Below are positions 45,166 to 55,189 of a DNA stretch of 64,000 bases, in pieces (the first letter of the stretch is position 1; the number at the start of each line of letters is the position of its first letter). The stretch lies in assembly GCA_007570785.1 (NCBI GenBank), contig ML664161.1, forward strand, positions 14,308,416 to 14,372,415, read 5' to 3'. A model generated the notes under the pieces. That model was not told the origin of the DNA and did not search any database. It was given only the letters and a program-made list of their open reading frames with translations. The stretch is from Antilocapra americana. Lineage: Eukaryota > Chordata > Mammalia > Artiodactyla > Antilocapridae. A program made the translations under genes and the position numbers.

Positions 45166-45339
45166 GAATTTATATAAGATATGAAAGCCTGAAAACAGAT
45201 CAAAGCATATGCCCAAGCAATGGGAAGTAAATAGTTAAAGGCAAACAAACTCAAAAAAAACTAATCTATTAAGTTTCTATGACTTCTGAGATAGAAATGT
45301 GAATCCAGGTTCATCAACATCTTTTGTTTTCATTTCCTT

Positions 45340-46165
45340 GGACACATGGCAGTACATCTTCTAGGTAAGACCATGCAGTAGAGTTCTGGCCAGTTGGACT
45401 GATATGTTCTGTTCTAGGAATGGCCCATAAAAGCTGCTGTGGGTGATCATATCTCTTTCTCTGCCTTTCTTTTCATCAGCTGGCTTGAAAGAAAGAACTT
45501 TAGAGGTCAATATGAGGGTGGAACCCCAAGCTGAAGGTTCAGTTCAGTTCAATCACTCAGTCGTGTCTGACTCTTTACCACCCTATGAACTGCAGCATGC
45601 CAGGCCTCCCTGTCCATCACCAATTCCCGGAGTCCACCCAAACCCATGTCCATTGAGTCAGTGATGCCATCCAACCATCTCATCCTCTGTCATCCCCTTC
45701 TCCTGCATTCAATCTTTCCCAGCATCAGGGTCTTTTACAATGAATCAGCTCTTGGCATGAGGCGGCCAAAGTATTGGAGTTTCAGCTTCAACATCAGTCC
45801 TTCCAATGAACACTCAGGACTGATCTCCTTTAGGATGGACTGGTTGGATCTCCTTGCAGTCCAAGAGACTCTCAAGAGTCTTCTCCAACACCACAATTCA
45901 AAAGCATCAATTCTTCGGCACTCAGCTTTCTTTATAGTTCAACTCTCATATCCATATATGACTACTGGAAAAATCATAGCCTTGAATTTTAATGAGTTGA
46001 AGGTACCTGGGTTCATAACTGACTCTGTGAAGTGGAATACCCCCACCCCCATCCCCCATTAATCCACAGTGGGCTGTGATATGAGCAAGAAATATAATTT
46101 TATTATGTTAAGCTGCTGTCATTTGGGAGTTGTTACAGAAGTTAAGCTACCTCGAATAATACAGC
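45340..46165 (+). mobile_element. MLT1-like LTR, interrupted by BovB
   Basis: Left part 'agagttctggccagttggac', 'aatggcccataaaagctgct'. Right part (46005-46165) 'gggctgtgatatgagcaagaa', 'ttatgttaagctgctgtcat' and 'gttgttacagaagttaagc' with a terminal 'aataatacag' resembling the MaLR/MLT1 LTR 3' end. A BovB at 45539-45997 separates the halves. No internal coding region is present, so this would be a solitary LTR. Family assignment is from memory. Confidence 0.5.
45539..45997 (-). mobile_element. BovB LINE 3' fragment, minus strand, in the LTR
   Basis: Starts in the terminal (CAGTT) repeat 'ttcagttcagttcaatcac' and is truncated after 'aaatcatagccttga'. Low divergence. The flanking 'tgaaggt' at 45532-45538 and 45998-46004 is a probable target duplication. 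Confidence 0.92.
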
Positions 46166-46404
46166 CCTTTTGACGCTCTTCAGCTGCTAAGTAGGGCGGG
46201 GACATTATTTATTTCCTAAATCACATGTTTCTTTTCTTTCTTTCTTTTTTTTTTTTACTATCAGCAGCTTTTAAAGTAAGAAAACAGAAACTACATAAAG
46301 ATGCAGGTTGTCTTGATAGTCCCTTCCTCTGTAAACAGTATGATCAGGGTGTTCATTAAGCCTCATTTATTCAACACACTGACTTTGTGAAGATCTTGAG
46401 AGAT
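46166..46404. other. low-complexity (CTTT)n and T-run
   Basis: 'cttttctttctttcttt' followed by T12 at about 46232-46257; otherwise unique. Confidence 0.6.
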
Positions 46405-46490
46405 AAAAAAAAACAGGTTCAAAGAGGTTAAGTAACATGGACAGGATCACACAGCTACAGTTTGCTTTGGATTCAGGATTAAAACTTGCT
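46405..46490 (-). mobile_element. MIR fragment, minus strand
   Basis: 'gttcaaagaggttaagtaac', 'ggatcacacagctacag', 'ggattcaggattaaaactt' is antisense MIR. Confidence 0.75.
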
Positions 46491-46649
46491 TTTTTTTTTT
46501 TTCCACTACAATGTTCAAGTTATTTTCATTGTAATGTGCTCCTTTTAAGAAAAGAGCAATCAAGACAGAGAGTGTACACAGTGGGAGTGTATAAGACTTT
46601 CTGGAGAGGTAGCAAAACCTTGAAGAAATATAACTGGGTACCAGGTTAT

Positions 46650-46873
46650 GGGCTTCACTGGTGGCTCAGTGGTATAGAATCTACCTGCGATTTAGGAGTG
46701 GCAGGAGCCACAGGTTTGATCCCTACATTGAGAAGATCCCTTGGAAGAGGGAATGGCAACTCACTCCAGTATTCTTGTCTCGAAAATCCTATGGATAGAG
46801 AAGCCTGGCAGGCTACAGTCCATAGGGTCGCAGAGAGTCAGGCACCACTGAAGCAACTTAGCGCACACGTGAG
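46650..46873 (+). mobile_element. Bov-tA SINE
   Basis: Head 'gggcttcactggtggctcag', A-unit, tail 'gaagcaacttagcgcacacg'. Perfect 9-bp target duplication 'ccaggttat' at 46641-46649 and 46874-46882. Confidence 0.95.
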
Positions 46874-47146
46874 CCAGGTTATACTTCAGAAACTCTACGA
46901 CAAATAATAAAACAGATGAAAGAAAAGGAGAAGATAATCATGGATCCAGACCACAAGATTGGATTCCTAGGATCCAAAGCTAAAAATTGAATCCAGAAGT
47001 TTTTAATGTTTCTGTTATCAGTTATTAGGTTTCATTTAAATTATTTAATAAAAAAATGTTCTTTACCTAGAGTATGTGAGGTTATTATTCTCGAATTCCT
47101 TTTTATTTCAAGTTAATGGAGCTAAACCCTGAAGGTGTGCATATTA

Positions 47147-47562
47147 CTCAGGGTTTTCCAGAGAGACAGAACCAACAGGAGGTTGTCTATCAAGAGATAT
47201 TTGTTTTAAGGAAGTGGTTCATGTGATTGTGTGTCTAGCAAGTCTGAAATCTTCAGGGTAGACTGGCAGACTGGAGACCCAGTGAAGAGTTGATACTACT
47301 GCTTGAGTATAATGGCAGTCTGGAGGCAAAATTCCCTTTTCCCTGTAGGACCTTGGTCTTTTTCTCTTAAGACCTTTAACTGATTAAATGAGGCCCACTC
47401 ACATTATGGAAAGTAATCTGCTTTATTCAAAGTATTTTAATTCAAATGTTAATCTCATCTTAAAGAAAATTTCATAGCAACATCCAGACTGACGTTTGAC
47501 TAAATTTCTGGATACTGTAACCTAGATAAGGTGACACACAAAATTAATCATCATAGGGTGTT
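47147..47562 (+). mobile_element. ancient mammalian repeat, family not assigned
   Basis: The run 'actcagggttttccagagagacagaaccaacagg' (diverged), 'actggcagactggagacccag', 'gattaaatgaggcccactcaca', 'atgttaatctcatcttaaag' and 'acacacaaaattaatcatcat' is a phrase set I recognise as a common interspersed mammalian repeat. I cannot name the family with certainty. It shows no coding potential. Confidence 0.5.
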
Positions 47563-47744
47563 AATTACAAGCAAAATATCCAAATCTATTTAGAGCCTAA
47601 TTAACATGTTCGGTTATTAGATTGGTGGTACTCTTTCTGAATGGGATGACCCTATTTTTCCCTGTCTGGTATATAAATAAAGAATGGCAGCATCTTTGAC
47701 ACAAATAAGAGCTTGACTAAGCACTGAAGTAAACTCTAAACATT

Positions 47745-48250
47745 TTATTTATGTACTTTTAGCAGAGTATAGTTGCTTTATAATGTTGTGTTAGTTGCTG
47801 CTGTACAATGAAGTGAATCAGCTATATGTATACATATATCCTGTCCCTTTTGAACCTCCCTCACCTACCCCCACCCCTCATCCTACCTAGGTCATCACAG
47901 AGCACTGAGCTGAGCTTCCCGTGCTTTATAGCAGGTTTCCACCAGCTATCTGGTTTATACATGATAGTGTAGATATGTCAATTCTGATCTCACAGTTGTT
48001 TGTTTCATCCTGCCTCACCCCCCGCACACACACAACCGCCCCGGCACGTCCACATGTCCGTTCTTTACATCTATGTCTCTACTCCTACCCTGTAAGTAGG
48101 TTCCTCTGTATCATTTTTCTAGATCCCACATATATGTGTCAATATATGATATTTATTTTTTTCTTTCTGACTTACTTCACTCTGCATGACAGACTCTAGG
48201 TCCATCCACATCTCTACAAATGACCCAATTTCTTTCCTCTTTATGGCTGA
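47745..48250 (-). mobile_element. L1 3' end, minus strand, with target duplication
   Basis: Antisense artiodactyl L1 3' UTR ('atagttgctttataatgttgtg', 'gtgaatcagctatatgtata') extending into the ORF2 end ('gacttacttcactctgcatga', 'ctctttatggctga'). Flanks 'aaactctaaacatt' (47731-47744) and 'acactctaaatatt' (48251-48264) match at 12 of 14 bases. 5'-truncated at about 0.5 kb. Confidence 0.9.
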
Positions 48251-48264
48251 ACACTCTAAATATT

Positions 48265-48774
48265 AAAGTCAAAGACATTTTAAGCATCATCCAAGAGATG
48301 AGCAAAAAATGTCCTGGGCTGTGAGCCTTGCCTATTCCACCTGCACTGAAAATCTCTTCACCAGTGGCCGCTCTGCCTCCTCCCTTCCTGTCCCCAAACA
48401 GTGCTCAATACCCACTGAACTCAAAGCTGCAGCCACTTGGCTCATGCTTAGTTTTTCTCTGTGGTTTTTGGCCTCTCATCTTCATGTGGTTCAGTTGCAA
48501 TGTATTTCTCCTGTAATACTCCAGATGAGTCCTATTGTATCATGTCCCATTCTGGTATTCCTTCATCTGCATGGTTTTTCTGCCGTTTTTCACTCCTCTA
48601 GCAGTCATATCCCTTGTGGAACTTCCATCCTTATACAATCGATAATAATTTTGCCCATGGGAAATTGCCACATGTTGGCACAGTTTTCCTTTTGCATTAC
48701 TGGGAATATGAAAAAAATGCACTACACACATCTTTTAGTGAAGTTGTAATAAAAAGTTTAACTAATAGAAAATA
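48265..48774. other. no gene recognised
   Basis: Unique sequence, open for 146 codons on the plus strand (48309-48749). The peptide is hydrophobic but unrecognised, and overlapping frames are also open. I do not call a gene. Confidence 0.35.
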
Positions 48775-48792
48775 CCATGTAAAACATAAATT

Positions 48793-49000
48793 CCCTGGTG
48801 ACATAATGGTAAATAATCCATCTGCAGTGCAGAAGACCTGGGTTTGATCTCTGGTTAAGGAAGACCCTTGGAGGAGGAAATGGCAACCCACTCCAGTATT
48901 CTTGCCTGGGAAATCCCATGGACAGAGGAGCCTGCGGGCTACAGTCCTTGTGGTCACAAGAGTCAGACATGACTTAGCTACTAAACCACCACCACCACCG
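48793..49000 (+). mobile_element. Bov-tA SINE with (ACC)n tail
   Basis: Head 'ccctggtgacataatggtaaa', A-unit, end 'gacttagctactaaacc' followed by (ACC)n. Target duplication 'ccatgtaaaacataaatt' (48775-48792) and 'ccatgtacacataaatt' (49001-49017). Confidence 0.94.
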
Positions 49001-49017
49001 CCATGTACACATAAATT

Positions 49018-49458
49018 TATCATGAATTGACTGGATTAAGTATTGAGAGTCAGCCATATCTGAGAAAAACAAAAGAAAAAACAAGCAAAAAACCTTCACC
49101 CTCATATCTTTTTTTGTCATTTTGTGATTCAGGAGTCACACTTCACAAATGTCACAGGTCTTGTCTGAAAGTGCTGGTCTGTGACCCCTTTGGCACCTCT
49201 GTATCACAGTATCTGCTCCACCTCCTCCTCCACCTATCACATGCATCAAATACTGGAATGTATACAGTGGGCCCCTCTCAGGAACTCTGGCCTAAAGAGT
49301 CATTCAAGGAAAATGAATTCCATTTACCTGGTTCACCATTAGATTCTCTTTAAATAAGTGTTTGAATGAAAAGTATGTTTCTGGAAACATATGATTAGCT
49401 GAATGATAACTGAAATGATCACAGGCTTAGTCATTGTTGGCTTCACAGGACAAGTTTT
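49018..49458. other. no gene recognised
   Basis: Unique sequence; the 108-codon plus frame 49027-49353 is not recognisable. Confidence 0.4.
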
Positions 49459-49470
49459 GGAGGACAAAGT

Positions 49471-50210
49471 GAAAGTGAAAGCTGCTCAGTCATGTCTGAT
49501 TCTTTGCAACCCCGTGGACTGTAGTTCAGTTCAGTCGCTCAGTCGTGTCCACCTCTTTGCTACCCCATCCATGAACTGCAGCACGCCAGGCCTCCTTGTC
49601 CATCACCAGCAGCCGGAGTCCACTCAAACCCATGCCCAATGAGTCAGTGATGCCATCCAACCACCTCATCCTCCGTCATCCCCTTCTCCTCCTGCCCTCA
49701 GTCTTTCCCAGAATCAGGGTCTTTTCAAATGAGTCAGCTCTTTGCATCAGGTGGCCAAAGTATTGGAGTTTCAGCTTCAACATCAGTCGTACCAATGAAC
49801 ACGTAGGACTGATCTCTAGGATAGACTGATTGGATCTCCTTGCAGTCCAAGGGATTCTCAAGAGTCTTCTCCAACACCACAGTTCGAAAGCATCAGTTCT
49901 TTGGTGCTCAGCTTTCTTTATAGTCTAACTCTCACATCCATACATGACCACTGGAAAAGCCACAGCCTTGACTAGACGGACCTTTGTTGACAAAGTAATG
50001 TCTCTGCTTTTTAATATGTTGTCTAGGTTGTTCATAACTTTCCTTCCAAGGAGTAAGTGTCACTATAAAGTCCATGGATTTCTCCAGGCCAGAATGCTGG
50101 AGTGGGTAACCTTTCCCTTCTCCAGGGGATCTTTCCAACTCAGGGATTGAACCCAGGTCTCCCACATTACAGGTAGGTTCTTTACCAACTGAGCTATCAG
50201 GGAAGCCCTA
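49471..50210 (-). mobile_element. Bov-tA SINE, minus strand, split by BovB
   Basis: Antisense tail 'gctgctcagtcatgtctga' to 49522. The remainder is at 50063-50210 ('aaagtccatggatttctcc' to head 'atcagggaagccc'). The outer target duplication 'ggagg(a/c)caaagt' at 49459-49470 and 50211-50222 proves both halves are one insertion. Confidence 0.93.
49523..50062 (-). mobile_element. BovB LINE 3' fragment nested in a SINE
   Basis: Begins 'agttcagttcagtcgctcag', antisense RT C-terminal region, truncated at 'aaggagtaagtgt'. It lies in the middle of the Bov-tA at 49471-50210, so it inserted later. The joins 'actgtagt' and 'actataaagt' may be a short target duplication. Confidence 0.93.
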
Positions 50211-50222
50211 GGAGGCCAAAGT

Positions 50223-52245
50223 CAGTGCAAAAAAGAGGATGGGGGAGCGGTCCTTTCTAGTTATAACTGTAAAGTTGTCAAGAGTAAGCTTTGGGCAGAG
50301 GAAATATAATTGTAACAGGGCAGGGGGGGCACCAGCTCTTAGCAAGCAGCTATTATAAGTCCTGCTTCACTGCAGTTGGCATTGTAGTGGCCCCTTCTAC
50401 TCCTCTTCCTCTGTATTAAAGAAGCTTGAATTCTGACTGGGAGGAGATGGTTCTTGATACACTAGTCTGCCATCTTCTCAGTTTGTTGGCTTTCTGAATA
50501 ATACCGTTATTCCTTGCCCCAACAATTCCTCTTCCAACTTATTTGCCTGTCATGTGATGCCCAGAATGAGCTTGGACTCAGTATCATTATCCCTATTTTT
50601 CAAAAAGAGCAATTAGTACTTGAAGACATTCAAACATTTGCTCATAATTTCATAATAGGTGAGTTAGAATGGAGGTTAGACCCAGCTCTTCTTTTTTCCA
50701 GGGCGGTGTGTGTGTTCTTGTTCTCAACTCAGTGGAGAATAACTCCACTGTCTTAGTTCTCTGGAGCACATTACCCACGGGCCAGTGATTTTCAGCAATA
50801 ATTAAGGTATCTCTGCAGAGGGGCTGGGATAGTGGGAGCAATGAAAATCCCCTCATACAAGGAAAAGAAAAGCCAATAGCAAAGCAGAAAAAGCAAAGAG
50901 GGAGAAGACAAAAGATAAACAGATGAAATAGGTATCTGTTTATCTATAATGATTAGAAATGTTTATTTTGGCCATCAGCTACCCTTTGTTTCATTCATGG
51001 TCAAAAAATTCTTAAAAAGATCATGTAACACCAAAATGAAATTGAGCATAATTTATTTTGCATTATTGTCAAAATCTTATTTTTAAATCTAATTATTACT
51101 GGGAATCTTAAAGAAAATCTGGCCCTTTTGAGTCTGGGTAGATTGATTTGACTATATTCAGTGCACCAAGGACAATTATTTCAGATGCCATCTGTTTTTA
51201 TGAACTATCATGCCCTACCCTGCCCCACTGTTTCCAGTTTATTACTTCAGCTGAAAACAGAAAACATTTCTGTGAAAGGGGAAACAGGAAATTCCAATGG
51301 ATAAGCAACAGTTGGAGTGCTAACCTGTCATTTGGATGGAAAAAATGCTGCTGTTGACACATCTTTTCCTTGTTCTTGACACGAATTAGGTAACTCCCTG
51401 ATGTACTGTCTCTTCACAGAACTGGTGGGGGTGTGATAAATGTCTATGCAGTGTACAAAGATATTCATAACAAAGAATTATGATTTGAAAAATGTCCTTT
51501 TCTCACAATAGAAAGAATAACTCATGTTCTACATAATTTGCACCTATATACTTTGTTGTAAATCCTGGTTTGTTCAATAAGCTGAAGTTCATTTCTTCAC
51601 TATGAATCTTGAGTCCAACACTAATGAATCAAAAGGATCAAAGAGGAGCAAAGCTTCTATACTTTATATATAATAGTTTTACGGGTCCACTTTAGTGAGT
51701 CTGTTTTAAAACAACCACTTTAGTTAAATGATTTGTTTTTGCCTCTCAAAAATAATTTTGGAATTCTGATACTTTAGTAAGGTAAGACACAAAAGGACTT
51801 TTTATTCCTGTGTTTCCTGAAAGATTGCCCAGATATATGGAAAAAATCCTTGTTTTGATCATTAAAAAAATATATGATATTCATTCAAAAATATTTGATA
51901 TCTGGTTTTGATAATTGATTATGTTGATATAAGATGCCAACATTAGGAGAAGATAGGTGAAGGAAATGAAAAGTTAAAAGGAAAAAAATGTATTGAACTC
52001 CCACAGTGCAGCTGGTATGTGGTGGTGAATAAGCAGGCAGAATCCATCATTTTCTCCTCTCCTCACTTGGTTATGAAGTTACCATTTAATCATACCAGCG
52101 TTTTTGCCGCTGCAAGTGAAGCCTTTGTATGTCTTATTCTCTTCTAGAAAACCTCAGTTTTCCCACTTACTGAGCACTTATACTCAATTAAGCATTTATT
52201 CCTAAATGTTTTCCATATTTCATTGCTTTATCCTTGTAACACGTT
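50223..52245. other. mostly unique; MIR at 50560-50700 (minus)
   Basis: Antisense MIR is visible as 'tatcattatccctatttttc', 'ttgctcataatttcataatagg', 'ggttagacccagctctt'. The rest is AT-rich unique DNA with no recognisable gene. Confidence 0.5.
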
Positions 52246-52700
52246 TATTTGTTGTTCAGTCATTAAGTCGTGTCCGACTCTTTGCAACCCCTTGGACTGC
52301 AGCATGCCAGGTTTCCCTGTCTATCACCAACTCCTGGAGCTTGCTCAAACTCATGTCCATCGAGTCAGTGATGCCATCCAACCATCTCATCCTCTGTTGT
52401 CCCCTTCTCTTCCTGCCTTCAATCTTTCCTAGCATCAGGGTCTTTTCCAATGAGTCAGTTCTTTGCGTCAGGTGGCCAAAATATTGGAGCTTCAGCTTCA
52501 GCATCAGTCCTTCCAATGAATATTCAGGACTGATCTCCTTTAGGATGGACTGGTTGGATCTCCTTGCAGTCCAAGAGACTCTCAAGAGTCTTCCCCAACA
52601 CCACAGTTCAAAAGCATCAATTCTTCCACGCTCAGCCTTCTTTATGGTCCAACTCTCACATCCATACATGACTACTGGAAAAACCAAAGCTTTGACTATA
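52246..52700 (-). mobile_element. BovB LINE 3' fragment, TTG-tail class
   Basis: Starts 'ttgttgttcagtcattaagtcg' and is truncated at 'aaagctttgactata'. The minus-strand frame 52256-52687 is open for 143 codons: [39 protein letters not shown], then [20 protein letters not shown]. It is the cleanest C-terminal coding piece in the window. It holds no RT catalytic box. Confidence 0.93.
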
Positions 52701-52711
52701 GCACACCTATA

Positions 52712-52835
52712 GAATAAGTATTATATCACCCACAATTTGCATATGAGAAAACTGAGGTGAGAAGAAGCTAAATGAGTTTCCCCATAAGACTGAGTGACCA
52801 AACTGGGACTTCACTTGAGTTTATCTGAATTTATA
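52712..52835 (-). mobile_element. MIR fragment, minus strand
   Basis: 'aatttgcatatgagaaaactgag', 'agactgagtgaccaaactgggac' is antisense MIR core. Confidence 0.65.
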
Positions 52836-54863
52836 GGGTGTTGTTATCTCATCTCACAGTCCTCTACTGATAAGAATCATCTCTGTGCTGGGTCCTTCAG
52901 ACCTCAGTCTGTTTCTGCAGAGCCCCATTCTGGTACCATTTGTTATATACGTGCACTCCTACCTCTTTACCATGGTCCACCTAGCAGAACCACAGACTAG
53001 ATTATAGTTTCTGAATCATGGTTAGGCTAATGTAGAAGGGCTTATGAAAATGGGTACAGATCTAACATTAAGGGTTAAAAAATGCCAGTGCATTCTGATG
53101 GAAATCATATAAAAAACAAAGCCTGTTCGTGTCAGTCAAGAGTCTACTTTTTTGAAAGTACTTCTATTTTTTTTTGAAACTTCCACCATCCCTTGATGAC
53201 TTCTGGTCTTCTCGGGCCAGGCTTATGTTTCCAGTTACTCTTTGAAGTCAGGAAATAAATTCTTGAATTATATTCCTCATCAGTTATAAACTTAGCTGCT
53301 TAACTCATGCAAAGACTAGACCTGGGCTGCCTAGGTTGTCTGGCCTGCAGAGTACATTGGTTCTTTTTGTCTCAACAAGATAGACATTTGAGGGTATCAA
53401 GGGGACAAAAAGAAGACAAGGTTCTATTTTATTCCCGAGGAACACCAAGTTCTGCAATTGCTCACAGTCTTTCAGTCTCTGCATGAAGGTGGATATTCTC
53501 AAGGCTCCTGGGACCCAGAGTGGTTGTCGCTTCCTTGGTAATTGGGGCAGATAATGGCCAGAAGAGGTGCTTGTGGTTGTATAGCTCAGTCTCTGTTCAT
53601 AGTAGGAGTGTGGGCAGATTTCTTTCTGGATTCAGTATCAGGCAAGGCTGTGGTTCTTCCAGGAAGCAGATTGCTACTGTCAAAGACATTGTGAATATCT
53701 CCTTCTTTTGCTTGGCTGTTAAGGAGCTTATTTCCAAATTTAAGTCTCTACCATGTTGTCCTCAACTTAGTTCTGACTTCATCTTACCTTCCCATTCTTA
53801 TTTTCGATTAATCTTGACTTTTTAATTAAAAATGCTTTTATACTTTACATAATTAATCTTGACTTTTTAATTAAAAATGCTTTTATACTTTATATATCTC
53901 TGAAAGTAACCTCAAATTCCTTTGGGAATGAGGCTGAATGTAAATAATCAATGTTATTAATAAATAATACTTGAACAGCTTTATCCTTATCTCTTGAATG
54001 AAGTAATCTATTGTCTTTACTTCTCTCCAAATAACTGTACTGTAAAAATTCAATGAAAGCTTTTTTTTTCTTTTTTTTGGTCAGAACTGGGACTAACCAT
54101 GTTAAAATCTAAATTCAGTTATCCTTATAAAAATTTTGCAGGTTATGTTTATATCTCAGAAATAGAACATATAGCTATATTGGACATTTTTATAGTTCTT
54201 GGAATCAGATGTTTCATTCTAAAGAACTTAATAAATTATAACTGCCACCAACAATGAATGAGGTGGTTGAATCATTGCATCTTTGCCAGAACTGGGATTT
54301 ATAACTTTACTGTTTTCTACATTAATAATATGTCTCAGTCATTTCTAAGGTTGGTTTCTCATAAGAGACACCATGGATTTCTGGGAGACTTTATAGTTTC
54401 TGAAAAAGTTCTTGGTTTCAGGAAATGATTTTGCTAGAAAAGAAGAATCAGGTCAGTCTTCTGGAATCAGTCTTCAGCTATACAATTTAAATGTAGAGAT
54501 CCTGGTTAAGAAATAAGAACAATACTTAAAGAAATGAAAATGCATGCTAAGAGGAAAGCTAGGGAAAGCTAATCCTTTCCAGTTAGTAGAGAAGACAGCT
54601 ATGATAAAGTTTTGTGTAAGGCATTTCATACTGGTTTATTGGATAAATTAATGAATTTATCAGTCAACTAATTTATGTTTCTAAAGATCATACTTTTAAC
54701 AGTATTTATTCATTTTAGGTAAAAATTGGTAAAACCAAGTGAATCTTGTTTTGTATAGACTGGATTAACATCTTTTGTCTGGCTGCTTTGTTTTCAATGG
54801 GAAAGTCACAGTACAATAACATAGGACCATATCATTTCAGGCCTTTATTTATTTATTTTTTTG
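52836..54863. other. mostly unique; no gene recognised
   Basis: Contains a 45-bp tandem duplication (53807-53896) and T-rich runs at 54061-54079. A weak antisense old-L1-like stretch lies at 54235-54330 ('gccaccaacaatgaatgag'). Confidence 0.45.
53807..53896 (+). repeat. 45-bp tandem duplication (two copies)
   Basis: Copies at 53807-53851 and 53852-53896 ('attaatcttgactttttaa...'), nearly identical except near the end (tttacata / tttatata). A recent slippage or duplication event. Confidence 0.92.
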
Positions 54864-54874
54864 TATGTTTTTAT

Positions 54875-55189
54875 TTATTTAATTTTAATTGGAGGCCAAT
54901 TACTCTACAATATTGTGGTGGTTTTTGCCACACATTCACATGAATCAGCCATGGGTGTACATGTGTTCCGCATCCTGAACCTTCCTCCCACCTTTCTCTG
55001 CATCCCATCCCTCAGGTTTGTCCCAATGCACCAGTCCTGAGCACCCTGTCTCATGCATCGAACCTGGACTGGCGATCTGTTTCATGTATGATAGTATACA
55101 TGTTTCAAAGCTATTCTCTCAAATGATCCTACCCTCACCTTCTCCCACAGAGTTCAAAAGTCTGTTCTTTACATCTGTGTCTCCTTCGC
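54875..55189 (-). other. L1 3' UTR
   Basis: Antisense 3' UTR: 'taattggaggccaattactctac', 'cagccatgggtgtacatgtg', 'gagcaccctgtctcatgcat'. Boundary with ORF2 is approximate. Confidence 0.7.

Noticed and set aside
48309..48749. 146-codon plus-strand frame as a membrane protein gene
   Set aside because: Hydrophobic composition, but no recognisable family, start context or splice signals, and overlapping frames are equally open.
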